Origin: Tenacibaculum pelagium
GTDB lineage: Bacteria > Bacteroidota > Bacteroidia > Flavobacteriales > Flavobacteriaceae
Reading direction: 5' to 3'
DNA: 64,000 nt
NCBI RefSeq assembly: GCF_014062345.1
Contig: NZ_JACGLS010000003.1
Coordinates: 248,001 to 312,000 of the forward strand
The first letter of the stretch is position 1, and each line of letters starts with the position of its first letter. Below, piece by piece: positions 31,306 through 40,572 of this stretch. The position numbers and the translations under genes were made by a program. Below the pieces are notes generated by a model, which saw only the letters and a list, made by a program, of their open reading frames with translations, ran no database searches and was not told the DNA's origin.

Positions 31306-32895
31306 ATGAAGAAAATATACTTATTATTAGTCATAATTATAGTACTTATTTCTTGTAAGGAAGAAAAAAAGGAAAATGTACGAATGCAATTTAAACTTAT
31401 AAATTCTAAGTTTCAAAATATAGATGATGTTTTCAAACCATTTGAAAGTAGCCTGTCTAACTTTTCAGAAGAAGAATATAATACACTTAAAGCTATAGTT
31501 TTAGAACAAGATATTCCTTCACTTCAAAAAATGATTAAGGAAGGGGATTTAACCTATGAAAAACTAACATTATTCTATTTGTTTAGAATGAGAAAAATAG
31601 AAACGAATTCAGAGTTTTCATTAAATAGCATCATAGCGTTAAATCTAAATGTATTGGAGGAGGCTAAAGAGAAAGATTTGAATAAAGAGAATGTATCTGA
31701 GTTTTCTGTTTATGGAATGCCGATTCTTTTAAAAGATAATATAAATACGAATAATATGCCTACAACTGCAGGAGCAATAGCTTTGGCAAATAACAGAAAA
31801 ACTGAAGACGCTTTTATTGTTCAAAAGTTAAAAGAAAATGGAGCTTTAATTTTAGGAAAGGTAAATTTAAGTGAATGGGCATATTTCTTCTGTTTAGATT
31901 GTCCGTTAGGGTATTCAGCAGTAGGAGGACAAACATTAAATCCATATGGAAGAAAAGTATTTGAGACCGGAGGAAGTTCTGCAGGAAGTGGTGTGGCAGT
32001 AGCTGCAAATTTTGCTGTCGCCGCTTTAGGAACAGAAACCGCAGGTTCTATAACTTCTCCATCTAGTAAAAATTCAGTAGTAGGGTTGAAACCAACAATA
32101 GGAGTGTTAAGTAGAACTGGAATTGTTCCAATTTCTAGTACCTTAGATACACCAGGTCCTATGACAAAAAATGTAATTGACAATGCTATTTTGTATAATG
32201 CAATGCTCGGTGTTGATAGCACTGATGTAGTTTCTATAAAAACAGAATTGTTAAGTTTAGATTTTGGAAACAAACTGGTCAATGCTAGTTTAAAAGGAAA
32301 GAAGTTTGGGGTTTTAAAGTCTCTTATGGAAAACAAAATTTATAAAGAATCAGTAGAGAAAATAAAAACAGCAGGAGCAGAAGTTGTAGAAGTTGATCCA
32401 TCTAGAATTTCATTTGATGGTTTTTTAACTTTGTTGAATATCGATATGAAGCATGATTTGCCTAAATATTTAAAAAACTATTCAGACAAAAATGTAAAGA
32501 TTGCTTCTGTAGAAGATGTGATTACATTTAATTTAAAAGATTCAATATTAAGAGCTCCATATGGTCAACAGTTATTATATGGTATTATAAAAGATGAAAC
32601 GACTTTAGAAGAATTTGAAGTTGTAAAAAATAAATTAAATGCAGAAGGGAAAAAGTATTTACAAGCAATAGAAAACCAAAAATTAGATGCAATTTTATCA
32701 ATTGATAATTTTGATTCTGGTATTGCTGCTGTCGCTAAATATCCGACAATAACAGTTCCAATGGGTTATGAATCGGGAGAACCTAAAAGCTTAACATTTA
32801 TAGGTAAACCATATTCAGAATCTAATTTATTAAAATTAGCTTATGCTTTTGAACAGTTAACAAAGGTTAGAAAAATGCCTAAAAACTATAATTAA
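31306..32895 (+). CDS. Amidase-signature lipoprotein
   Basis: 529 residues. Lipoprotein signal MKKIYLLLVIIIVLISC (Cys at 17). Amidase signature with Ser-cisSer-Lys triad: LLKDNIN (Lys about 144), GGSSAGSGVAVAANFA (cis-Ser about 222-224) and TETAGSITSPSS (nucleophile Ser about 246). The usual GTDxGGSIR is slightly changed to GTETAGSIT. Acts on an unknown amide at the cell surface or in the periplasm; it is similar to amidases next to glutamyl-tRNA pathway genes only by fold. Monocistronic, after the ftsY terminator. Confidence 0.88.
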   Translation: MKKIYLLLVIIIVLISCKEEKKENVRMQFKLINSKFQNIDDVFKPFESSLSNFSEEEYNTLKAIVLEQDIPSLQKMIKEGDLTYEKLTLFYLFRMRKIETNSEFSLNSIIALNLNVLEEAKEKDLNKENVSEFSVYGMPILLKDNINTNNMPTTAGAIALANNRKTEDAFIVQKLKENGALILGKVNLSEWAYFFCLDCPLGYSAVGGQTLNPYGRKVFETGGSSAGSGVAVAANFAVAALGTETAGSITSPSSKNSVVGLKPTIGVLSRTGIVPISSTLDTPGPMTKNVIDNAILYNAMLGVDSTDVVSIKTELLSLDFGNKLVNASLKGKKFGVLKSLMENKIYKESVEKIKTAGAEVVEVDPSRISFDGFLTLLNIDMKHDLPKYLKNYSDKNVKIASVEDVITFNLKDSILRAPYGQQLLYGIIKDETTLEEFEVVKNKLNAEGKKYLQAIENQKLDAILSIDNFDSGIAAVAKYPTITVPMGYESGEPKSLTFIGKPYSESNLLKLAYAFEQLTKVRKMPKNYN

Positions 32896-33012
32896 AAAGT
32901 ATAAAATAAAAACTTCCTTATATTAAGGGGGACTTATTTATAAAATAATTTTATGAGGTTATTTTTTAATAAAAAATAATTTAAAATATATTTACTCCCT
33001 AAAATTAAAATC

Positions 33013-34524
33013 ATGAAAAATAAAATTTTATTATTGCTGCTATTTATTTCTGTTTCTATAAATGCACAAATTTCTAGTTTAAGTAATTTAGCTAGCGGTG
33101 AACTTGAAATGTTTAGTGCTATTTATGAGCTAGATGGAAGTATTTATGGATATTTTACAATTTATAAATTAGAGGAAATAAGTGAGAAAGAGGAAAGATA
33201 TGAATATGTCTTGCTAGATAAGAACTTAAATAAAGCAGCAAATGGGGAATTTACTGATATAAAGTATAAAAAATTTAGATCAAAATACTATTACCCAGAG
33301 AAAATAGGGGATAATTTAATTATTAGTAAAATGTATTTCTTAGATGCAGGAGCTACGGTTTTTATGCCTTCACCAGAAGAATTTTCTTTTGTATCTCATA
33401 GAACTCTTGAAATAAAAACGAATAAAGTATCTACGCCTTTTTATTATAAAAACAATGAAATAGTAATTGGTAGTCGAGCGGAAAAAAAGATTAAGAAAAC
33501 TGTTAAGAAAGAAAAAAACATAGATTTTCCATTGGTATATAATGATGGTTTCTTTATGTTTGAAAGAGTAAAAGGTAGTAGTAGTAATTTAAAAAAGATG
33601 AAAAGTTTAAAAGCTTTTGGTCTAGATAAAAAATTAAAATGGGAATATTTATATAATCTAAATAGCGAAAAAATTAATTATAATTTTGAATTATTAGACG
33701 ATCAAAGAATTATTTTTAGAACATTTAATAAAACAACTAAGGTTGATAAAATTCATAGTCTAGATGCTAAAACTGGTAAGCCAATTTTTATTTATGAAAT
33801 AGAAAATAAAAAGTCAGAATATAGTCATAGTTATACTATTGAATCAACAAAAGATAAGATTTATATTGTAGGAAAAATGAGTCCTTATAAGTCTTATGCA
33901 GGTTATGATTTTGATAATGCATTAGGTTTTTTTAGAATTGAATTAGATAATAAAGGAAATGAAGTATCTAAAAAATACTTCAAATGGATAGATGCAGTTA
34001 ATCATATTAAAATAAAGAAAAACGGAAAATTAGATAAAGGTTATAAGTTGGCATCAAGGCAATATTTTGTTTTTGAAGATGGTAGTATGTCAATTCTTGC
34101 AGAAAAAGTAAAAAAAATTAAAACCAAAGACTTTGTAGTTTTGAATTTTGATAAGAATTTTAAATTATCAACGATTAAAACTCTTGAAAAGGAGAAAGAT
34201 AGATATAGTTCTGATTACTTATTCTCACAAAAAATAGAAGATGGTAAAGGAGTGGTGTTCTATTATAAATATTTTACTAATAAAAAAGCTAAAGGAAAGT
34301 TACTCTTGATGGGAATACCTCTTTCAGTTAAAATGAATGCTAGAGATTGGACTTTAGGAATTGTAACAATTATTAACGGAGAAATGAACAAAGAAGAAAT
34401 ACCAATGCACTCCGAAGAACATTCTATTATTCCTTATGTTGCTAAAGAAGGGTATATACTTTTAAGAGAGTATAATAAAGATTCTGATTATGATCAAATT
34501 AGATTAGAAAAATTAAATTATTAA
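33013..34524 (+). CDS. Uncharacterised secreted protein
   Basis: 503 residues with a signal peptide (1-18, ISVSINAQ), then alternating beta strands and Lys-rich loops (for example KKIKKTVKKEKNIDFPLVYN) that could form a propeller-like fold. The segment SSLSNLASGELEMFSAIYEL begins the mature part. I have only a faint memory of related Bacteroidota proteins (DUF6770-like) and do not assign a function. A bidirectional terminator follows. Confidence 0.7.
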   Translation: MKNKILLLLLFISVSINAQISSLSNLASGELEMFSAIYELDGSIYGYFTIYKLEEISEKEERYEYVLLDKNLNKAANGEFTDIKYKKFRSKYYYPEKIGDNLIISKMYFLDAGATVFMPSPEEFSFVSHRTLEIKTNKVSTPFYYKNNEIVIGSRAEKKIKKTVKKEKNIDFPLVYNDGFFMFERVKGSSSNLKKMKSLKAFGLDKKLKWEYLYNLNSEKINYNFELLDDQRIIFRTFNKTTKVDKIHSLDAKTGKPIFIYEIENKKSEYSHSYTIESTKDKIYIVGKMSPYKSYAGYDFDNALGFFRIELDNKGNEVSKKYFKWIDAVNHIKIKKNGKLDKGYKLASRQYFVFEDGSMSILAEKVKKIKTKDFVVLNFDKNFKLSTIKTLEKEKDRYSSDYLFSQKIEDGKGVVFYYKYFTNKKAKGKLLLMGIPLSVKMNARDWTLGIVTIINGEMNKEEIPMHSEEHSIIPYVAKEGYILLREYNKDSDYDQIRLEKLNY

Positions 34525-34526
34525 AT

Positions 34527-34557
34527 AAAAAGGCCAAAGATTTATCTTTGGCCTTTT
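34527..34557. terminator. Bidirectional intrinsic terminator
   Basis: AAAAGGCCAAAGA and TCTTTGGCCTTTTT arms separate the convergent genes 33013-34524 and 34561-35865. Confidence 0.9.
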
Positions 34558-34560
34558 TAT

Positions 34561-35865
34561 TTATTGATAATAATCAGCAATAATTTTTATTTCTTTTAAA
34601 TTTAAATTCCATAAAAAACTTAAAAATTGTTGATAGCTTTTATCCTGTTCTTTTGGAATAATCCTATCCACATGTCTATTAAATTGATATTTCTTTTTTG
34701 CGTCATATAATTTTTTAAAGTTGTTTCCTAGCCATTTCTTTAAATAAGAGTTTTTAGGGTTTCTCTCTAGTTTATATAATGTAAGGTATATACTTAACCC
34801 ATATTTCTCCAAATAGCTTAAATTTGCAACGTCTTCTAAAAAAGATTTCTTTTTTAGTGCTTTGAATTTAGAATTATTTATCTGTATTTCTTCATAAAAA
34901 AAATCAGCTTTAAATTTCTCTTTTAAATACTTGATTCTGTTTTTTAGCTCTGGATGAGATTTTAAAGAGTCTTTATTAATTTTTTCTTTATAATGATTAT
35001 AATTGTAGCTATTAAAGTTTTCAATTTTTAACCAATCTTCTTTAAAGGGTTGTTCAGGTAAGTTGAAGAAGGTCTTATAAGTAGATTGTATTAGTTGAAT
35101 ATTAGGAAGTGTATCGAATTTGATTAGAGCAGCTAAAGACTTAGTGAAATCGATATTATTATATTTAGTGTTTTTGTATAGTATAAAACCTAAAGAATCT
35201 GCTTCTTGCTCTTGTATTCGATGGAGTTTACTATCTGAGTATAAAATTTTCTTTAAAGCACTAAAAGCTTCAGATTGCTTTTTATATTTGTTTTTTTTAA
35301 TCTTTTTTACTTGATTTTTACTTTTTTTAGATGTTTCTAGTTTAATCTTATTTAATATGTTTTTTTGAGAGTGCTCCAATAATTGATGGGCAATCTCATG
35401 ACATAGAACAGAAGTAATTTGTGCTTCATTTTCTAAGTATTTGAATAGCCCCATATGCATTAAAATAAAACCATTTCCCATGCTTAATGCATTAGGAGTA
35501 TTATGTTTTGTAATGTAAACTTTTAGTTTTTCATTTATTAAAGTAGGGTTGCTTTTTATTACTAAATTTGTGAGAGAATCAATATAAATAGGGAAGTCAG
35601 AATTGAATATTAATTTTTTCTTACGAATATTTTTAGTGAAATCTTTATGGATTAAAGAATAGTATTCTTCAATTTTTTTTCTAACTTTTCCTTTATATTT
35701 TTTTTTAAGCTGTTTTTTTACTGACTTAAAATCAGAATCAATTTCTTTAATTAATAACTCTCTTTTTTTATAATCTGAAGTATCAATTACTTGATAATTT
35801 TGTGAAAATAAAAAAGTAGAAAGAAAACTATAAAATATAATTAAGAGTATTTTCTTTTTCTTCAT
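34561..35865 (-). CDS. M48-family zinc metallopeptidase, secreted
   Basis: 434 residues, signal peptide (1-22, FYSFLSTFLFSQ). Catalytic HEIAHQLLEHS (about residues 154-164) is the HExxH zinc motif and EQEADSLGFILY (about 219-230) provides the third ligand. The fold belongs to the M48/HtpX-Oma1 group; the periplasmic M48 proteases (BepA-like) process outer-membrane proteins. A long Lys-rich C-terminal region (FEALKKKSFLEDVANLS) has no recognised repeats. Divergent from rimO. Confidence 0.88.
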   Translation of the reverse strand: MKKKKILLIIFYSFLSTFLFSQNYQVIDTSDYKKRELLIKEIDSDFKSVKKQLKKKYKGKVRKKIEEYYSLIHKDFTKNIRKKKLIFNSDFPIYIDSLTNLVIKSNPTLINEKLKVYITKHNTPNALSMGNGFILMHMGLFKYLENEAQITSVLCHEIAHQLLEHSQKNILNKIKLETSKKSKNQVKKIKKNKYKKQSEAFSALKKILYSDSKLHRIQEQEADSLGFILYKNTKYNNIDFTKSLAALIKFDTLPNIQLIQSTYKTFFNLPEQPFKEDWLKIENFNSYNYNHYKEKINKDSLKSHPELKNRIKYLKEKFKADFFYEEIQINNSKFKALKKKSFLEDVANLSYLEKYGLSIYLTLYKLERNPKNSYLKKWLGNNFKKLYDAKKKYQFNRHVDRIIPKEQDKSYQQFLSFLWNLNLKEIKIIADYYQ

Positions 35866-35878
35866 AAATTTTTTTTGG

Positions 35879-35886
35879 CAAATGTA
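35879..35886 (-). promoter_or_regulatory. -7 promoter element of the M48 gene
   Basis: Minus-strand TACATTTG, exact match, 13 nt upstream of the ATG. Confidence 0.5.
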
Positions 35887-35913
35887 ATATTTTATTCCAA
35901 TGAAATAAAACTG

Positions 35914-35921
35914 TACTTTTG
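35914..35921 (+). promoter_or_regulatory. -7 promoter element of rimO
   Basis: TACTTTTG, exact match, about 22 nt before the rimO ATG (35944). Confidence 0.6.
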
Positions 35922-35943
35922 CATCCTAAATTTTTATAGTATA

Positions 35944-37302
35944 ATGCGCACAAAATCACCACAAAAAAATAAAATCAACGTAGTTACCTTAGGGTGTTCT
36001 AAAAACGTTTACGATAGTGAAGTGTTAATGGGACAATTAAAAGCCAATGGTAAAAACGTGGTTCATGAAGATGAAAATGATGATGGTAATATTGTAGTTA
36101 TTAATACATGTGGGTTTATAGGTAAAGCTAAAGAAGAATCTATAGATACTATTTTGCATTATGCGCAGCGTAAAGAAGCTGGTGAAATAGACAAGGTATT
36201 TGTTTCAGGTTGTTTAAGTGAGCGCTATAAACCAGATTTGGAAGCTGAGATAAAAAATGTAGATCAATATTTTGGTACGCACGATTTGCCTGAATTGTTA
36301 AAAGTTTTAGAAGCAGATTACAAACACGAATTAATAGGGGAGCGTTTAACAACAACTCCTAAGCATTATGCATATTTAAAAATTGCTGAAGGTTGTGATC
36401 GCCCTTGTTCTTTTTGTGCAATTCCTTTAATGAGAGGAAAACATAAATCTACTCCGATTGAGAATTTAGTTATTGAAGCTACTAAATTAGCTGAAAACGG
36501 AATTAAAGAAATAATGTTAATCGCTCAAGATTTAACATACTACGGGTTAGATATTTATAAAAAACGCGCTTTAGCTGATTTATTAAAAGAGTTAGTTAAG
36601 GTTGATGGTATCGAATGGATTCGTTTGCATTATGCATTTCCTTCTGGTTTCCCGATGGATGTGTTAGATGTAATGCGAGAAGAACCTAAGGTTTGTAATT
36701 ACTTAGATATTCCGTTACAACATATAAATACAGAGATTTTAAAATCGATGAAACGCGGTACGACTCATGAAAAAACAACGAATTTAATTCATAAGTTTCG
36801 CGAGTATGTACCTAATATGGCAATCCGTACTACTTTAATTGTTGGTTATCCAGGAGAAACAGAAGAACAGTTTGAGGAGTTAAAATCTTGGGTAGAAGAA
36901 ATGCGTTTTGAACGTTTAGGTGCTTTCGAATATTCTCATGAAGAAAACACAGGTGCTTTTGTTTTAGAAGATGATGTACCAGCAGATGTAAAATTCCGTA
37001 GAGTAAATGAAATTATGGAAGTTCAATCGCAAATATCTTGGGAATTAAATCAAGAAAAAGTAGGAAAAACTTTTCGTTGTTTATTCGATAGAAAAGATGG
37101 AGAATATTTTTACGGACGTACAGAATTTGATTCGCCAGATGTAGATAATGATGTTATTGTAGATGCTACAAAACATTATATAAAACTAGGAGAGTTTATT
37201 GATGTTAAAATTGATGAAGCCGGAGATTTTGATTTATACGGAACTCCGTTAGTTAAACAAGAAAAACCAGTTCCTTTACATCAAAAAAGAAACAAACAGT
37301 AA
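35944..37302 (+). CDS. rimO: Ribosomal protein S12 methylthiotransferase RimO
   Basis: 452 residues from ATG 35944: adds a methylthio group to Asp89 of S12. UPF0004 N-terminus NVVTLGCSKNVYDSEVLMGQ, FeS cysteines in GCSKN, INTCGFIGKAKEES and VSGCLSE; radical-SAM motif GCDRPCSFCAIPLMRGKHKS (CxxxCxxC, about 147-154), and a C-terminal TRAM domain. The frame upstream is also open to 35875, but it would cover the promoter element 35914-35921, so the shorter start is preferred. Confidence 0.97.
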   Translation: MRTKSPQKNKINVVTLGCSKNVYDSEVLMGQLKANGKNVVHEDENDDGNIVVINTCGFIGKAKEESIDTILHYAQRKEAGEIDKVFVSGCLSERYKPDLEAEIKNVDQYFGTHDLPELLKVLEADYKHELIGERLTTTPKHYAYLKIAEGCDRPCSFCAIPLMRGKHKSTPIENLVIEATKLAENGIKEIMLIAQDLTYYGLDIYKKRALADLLKELVKVDGIEWIRLHYAFPSGFPMDVLDVMREEPKVCNYLDIPLQHINTEILKSMKRGTTHEKTTNLIHKFREYVPNMAIRTTLIVGYPGETEEQFEELKSWVEEMRFERLGAFEYSHEENTGAFVLEDDVPADVKFRRVNEIMEVQSQISWELNQEKVGKTFRCLFDRKDGEYFYGRTEFDSPDVDNDVIVDATKHYIKLGEFIDVKIDEAGDFDLYGTPLVKQEKPVPLHQKRNKQ

Positions 37303-37308
37303 ATAACG

Positions 37309-37335
37309 AATCCTGCCAAGTGCAGGATTTTTTTA
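37309..37335 (+). terminator. Terminator after rimO
   Basis: AATCCTGC-CAAGT-GCAGGATT followed by T6 (37309-37335). Confidence 0.85.
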
Positions 37336-37350
37336 TAGATATTTGTTATT

Positions 37351-38085
37351 ATGAAAAAAACATATTTTAATTGGAGTTCAGGTAAAGATTCAGCATTTGC
37401 ATTGTATAAAGTATTACAAGAAAAAGAATATCAAATTGAAAAATTGATAACTAATGTAAACGAAGATTATCAGCGAGTTTCTATGCATGGTTTGCATGAG
37501 AGTTTATTAGAAGCGCAAGCGGAAAGTCTTGGAATTCCATTAGAAAAAATAATGTTTCCTGCAGATGTTACTATGGATTTATACAATCAGAAGATGAAGG
37601 ATAAAACTTCTGAGTTAAAATCATCAGGTTATAGTCATGCAGTTTTTGGAGATATCTTTTTAGAAGATTTAAAAAACTACAGAGATTTAAAATTAAAAGA
37701 AGTAGGAATTATAGGAGTATATCCACTTTGGAAGCAAGACACCAAGAAGTTGCTTCGTGAGTTTTTAGCATTAGGATTTAAAACAATTACTGTTTGTGTA
37801 AATGCTAAATTGTTAGGAGAGGAGTTTGTAGGTAGAATTATTGATGAAGATTTTATCAATGAATTACCAGAAAATATTGATGTTTGTGGAGAAAATGGGG
37901 AATTTCATACCTTTTGTTATGACGGACCAATTTTTAAAAAACCGATAGAGTTTGAAATAGGAGAAAAGGTATTGAAATCATATACATTAAATAAAGATAA
38001 TTCTCAGAATTGCCATCAAGACACAAAAGAAGAGGTTAAAAATTACGATACTAGTTTTTGGTATTGCGATTTACAATTAAAATAA
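37351..38085 (+). CDS. Diphthine--ammonia ligase-like adenine-nucleotide alpha hydrolase
   Basis: 244 residues. ATP-pyrophosphatase loop NWSSGKDSAFALYKVLQ (residues 6-22), and the family features SMHGLHESLLEAQAES and HAVFGDIFLEDLKNYRD (about 91-107), with FHTFCYDGPIFKKPIEF near the C-terminus. Related to the ATP-PPase domain of Dph6 (diphthamide synthesis); bacteria lack diphthamide, so the real substrate is unknown. It overlaps tail to tail by 9 bp with the DUF6122 gene. Confidence 0.85.
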   Translation: MKKTYFNWSSGKDSAFALYKVLQEKEYQIEKLITNVNEDYQRVSMHGLHESLLEAQAESLGIPLEKIMFPADVTMDLYNQKMKDKTSELKSSGYSHAVFGDIFLEDLKNYRDLKLKEVGIIGVYPLWKQDTKKLLREFLALGFKTITVCVNAKLLGEEFVGRIIDEDFINELPENIDVCGENGEFHTFCYDGPIFKKPIEFEIGEKVLKSYTLNKDNSQNCHQDTKEEVKNYDTSFWYCDLQLK

Positions 38086-38457
38086 ATTACTTACCCACTC
38101 TAATATATTTTTAGTAGGACTGTTTTGTAAACAAGTATTACAATTATTATACATAAATAGGCAGTCGATAAAATCGGTAAGCATATGTAATAATAGCCCT
38201 AACCCTATAATCTTATAAGGCTTTCTTAAAAAGAGAAGAAATGTATATATGATGATCGCATAATATGTATGTAATGGATGAAAACCAATACTACATCTAT
38301 TCGAAGAAAAAATAGGAGTAGCTAATAAATGATCTAGATCTACTAGCATAGTTGCCAATAAAATAAGAGTTACTTTTCCCCAGTCTTTCCTAAAGAAAAA
38401 ATAAGCTATAATAAAAGGAAGTCCGAAATGTAAGAAGTAGTGAATGAAGGTTTGCAT
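38077..38457 (-). CDS. DUF6122 small membrane protein
   Basis: 126 residues with three to four hydrophobic segments (about 6-22, 28-42, 66-82, 88-100) and conserved polar pattern ADIDHLLATPIF-like (LVDLDHLLATPIF), HPLHTYY and HMLTDFIDCLFMY (His/Asp pairs within the membrane, recalling LexA-binding, metal-dependent hydrolase relatives such as YdjM). I read it as DUF6122. It follows TIGR02757 by 2 nt. Confidence 0.8.
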   Translation of the reverse strand: MQTFIHYFLHFGLPFIIAYFFFRKDWGKVTLILLATMLVDLDHLLATPIFSSNRCSIGFHPLHTYYAIIIYTFLLFLRKPYKIIGLGLLLHMLTDFIDCLFMYNNCNTCLQNSPTKNILEWVSNLF

Positions 38458-38459
38458 GA

Positions 38460-39221
38460 TTAAAATTTTTCAAACACACCTAATCCAAATAAGGCAAAAT
38501 CGTATTTCACAGGGTCTTTTTTATCAAATTCTCTCAGAGTAACATCTAATTCTGTTAAGGCTTTCCAATCGTTTTGTTTTCGAGTAAGAATTCCTAGTTT
38601 ACGAGCCACGTTACCAGAATGCACATCAAGTGGACAATGTAAATGCGCTGGGTTATGTGTTTTCCAAATACCCAAATCTACGCCTGTTTTATCATTACGA
38701 ACCATCCAACGTAAAAACATGTTTATACGTTTTGAAGCTGAACCTTTTAACGGATCAGAAACATGTTTTAATGTTCTTTGTTGGTGTGGTATTTCAAAGA
38801 ACACTTGTTTAAAATTATGGATTGATAATTTATAATTATCTTCATTGTTAGTTGATAATACAGTTTCTAGACCATTGTGATTTTGATAAATATTTTGAAG
38901 TGATTTAATGAAGAATTTAAAATCCTCAGCATTAAAAGTTCGATGCACAAATCCATCAAAATTAGCTAAGTCCTCATCGGTATGATTCATCACAAAATCA
39001 TATGGAGAATTACCTAACAACTCTACCATTTTTAAAGAATTTCTGATAATCATCTTACGATTTCCCCAAGCTATGGTTGCAGCTAAAAATCCAGTAATTT
39101 CAATATCTTCTTTTAAAGAAAAAAGATGAGGGATTTGTATAGGGTCACTCTCAATAAAATCAGGATTGTTATATTTTACAACTTTTTCGTTAAGAAATTC
39201 TTTTAATTCTTCTCTATTCAT
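38460..39221 (-). CDS. TIGR02757 family protein
   Basis: 253 residues, cytosolic. Conserved stretches DFIESDPIQIPHLFSLKEDI, IAATIAWGNRKMIIRNSLKM, SASKRINMFLRWMVRNDKTG and CPLDVHSGNVARKLGI define the Bacteroidota/Spirochaete family TIGR02757, distantly related to HhH-GPD DNA glycosylase folds. The function is unknown; DNA repair has been guessed for the fold. It is 2 nt from both neighbours, CPBP protease gene upstream and DUF6122 downstream. Confidence 0.9.
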   Translation of the reverse strand: MNREELKEFLNEKVVKYNNPDFIESDPIQIPHLFSLKEDIEITGFLAATIAWGNRKMIIRNSLKMVELLGNSPYDFVMNHTDEDLANFDGFVHRTFNAEDFKFFIKSLQNIYQNHNGLETVLSTNNEDNYKLSIHNFKQVFFEIPHQQRTLKHVSDPLKGSASKRINMFLRWMVRNDKTGVDLGIWKTHNPAHLHCPLDVHSGNVARKLGILTRKQNDWKALTELDVTLREFDKKDPVKYDFALFGLGVFEKF

Positions 39222-39223
39222 TT

Positions 39224-39775
39224 TTATACTAAATCTGCAGCAAAACTACCTAGAACAAAAAAAGCATTGTAACAGGCGTGTAAAAGCATACTCCATTGTA
39301 ACCCGAAACGAACTCTAATAAAACCTAAATAGCCACCTAAAATTGTTTGAGGTGCTACTAAAATTGGAGTTAACAAGAGTACATTTGTGGTAATATTGAA
39401 GTTTGTTAAATGTACTAATCCAAATAAAATAGCAAAGACATAAAAGGCAATTTTAAAAGCTTTAGCATTGTGAAATAATGTAATAGGAGCTCTAAAAAAT
39501 AACTCTTCAAGTAAAGGCGCTAAGATTACTGCTAAAAAGAAAATAAACCATTTAGAACTGTTTTTCATTAACTCTTCCATGGCATGATCGTTTAAATCTA
39601 CCCAACCTAAGTGCTCAATTAAAACAAATAAAGGAGTTAATAAAGCACCGGTTAGTATACTTATTACAAGTAAGTGTAAAAATTTTTGAAAGCGATACGA
39701 ATTATTAGTATTTGTATCTTTTTCTAAAACAGGATTTCTTAAGTAAGCAATTAATTCGTTAAATGTTTCTTTCAT
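39224..39775 (-). CDS. CPBP-family intramembrane metalloprotease
   Basis: 183 residues, four or more membrane helices. Motif 1 LLEELFFRAPI (EExxxR, about 89-99), motif 2 FGLVHLTNF (about 117-125) and motif 3 HACYN (about 165-169): the CAAX-processing and bacteriocin-processing (ABI) family with glutamates and histidines in the membrane. The target is unknown. First gene of a three-gene minus-strand set (39224-39775, 38460-39221, 38077-38457). Confidence 0.88.
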   Translation of the reverse strand: MKETFNELIAYLRNPVLEKDTNTNNSYRFQKFLHLLVISILTGALLTPLFVLIEHLGWVDLNDHAMEELMKNSSKWFIFFLAVILAPLLEELFFRAPITLFHNAKAFKIAFYVFAILFGLVHLTNFNITTNVLLLTPILVAPQTILGGYLGFIRVRFGLQWSMLLHACYNAFFVLGSFAADLV

Positions 39776-39821
39776 GGTTAATTGTTTTGCTATAAGTAGT
39801 TAGAAACATAGAATTGTTACA

Positions 39822-40484
39822 TTATTCAACTATAATTCCGTCTTTCATAGTTAAAGTTCTATCAGCCATTTGCGCTAACTCTTTGTTGTGAGTAACTAAA
39901 ACAAAGGTTTGTCCGAACTTATCACGCAATTCAAAAAATAATTCGTGTAGGTTTTTAGCCGAAGTAGAATCTAAATTTCCAGAAGGTTCGTCGGCAAAAA
40001 TTACTGAAGGTTCATTTATTAATGCTCTTGCAACGGCAACACGTTGTTGTTCTCCTCCAGATAATTCACTTGGTTTATGATTTTCTCGATGAGATAATCC
40101 TAAGAAAGCTAATAATTCCTTGGCTCTTTTTTCTGTAGCTGATTTTGATTTACCACCAATAAAAGCAGGAATGCAAACATTCTCTATAGCGGTAAATTCA
40201 GGGAGCAATTGATGAAATTGAAAAATGAATCCAATATGCTTATTTCTAAAAGAAGAAACTTCTTTATCTTTTAAATTACTCATCGAAATGCCATCGATGA
40301 ATAACTCGTAGTTTTGCTCTTTTGAAGGTTTATCAAGCGTGCCTAAAATTTGAAGTAAAGTAGTTTTTCCAGCTCCAGAAGGACCAACGATAGCTACGAT
40401 TTCACCTTTTTTTATGTGAAGATTTACACCTTTTAAAATTTCAACTTCACCGTAATGTTTATGGATGTTTTTGGCAACAATCAT
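39822..40484 (-). CDS. LolD/MacB-type ABC transporter ATP-binding protein
   Basis: 220 residues: Walker [16 protein letters not shown] (about 34-48), Q-loop, signature [15 protein letters not shown] (about 142-156), Walker [14 protein letters not shown] (about 163-175). The Glu and the extra EPSGNLD are of the LolD/FtsE/MacB subgroup, pairing with MacB/LolCE-like permeases. No permease is next to it here. Confidence 0.92.
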   Translation of the reverse strand: MIVAKNIHKHYGEVEILKGVNLHIKKGEIVAIVGPSGAGKTTLLQILGTLDKPSKEQNYELFIDGISMSNLKDKEVSSFRNKHIGFIFQFHQLLPEFTAIENVCIPAFIGGKSKSATEKRAKELLAFLGLSHRENHKPSELSGGEQQRVAVARALINEPSVIFADEPSGNLDSTSAKNLHELFFELRDKFGQTFVLVTHNKELAQMADRTLTMKDGIIVE

Positions 40485-40572
40485 ACTTTTTTATTCAGAA
40501 TAACGAATGTATAAAAAAGAAATCAGATAAACTTTAAAAGCTTATCTGATTTCAGTCAATAAAAAAATCCCC

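Noticed and set aside
35875..35943. 23-residue N-terminal extension of RimO
   Set aside because: It includes the exact promoter element TACTTTTG and is not needed; RimO proteins begin near the ATG at 35944.
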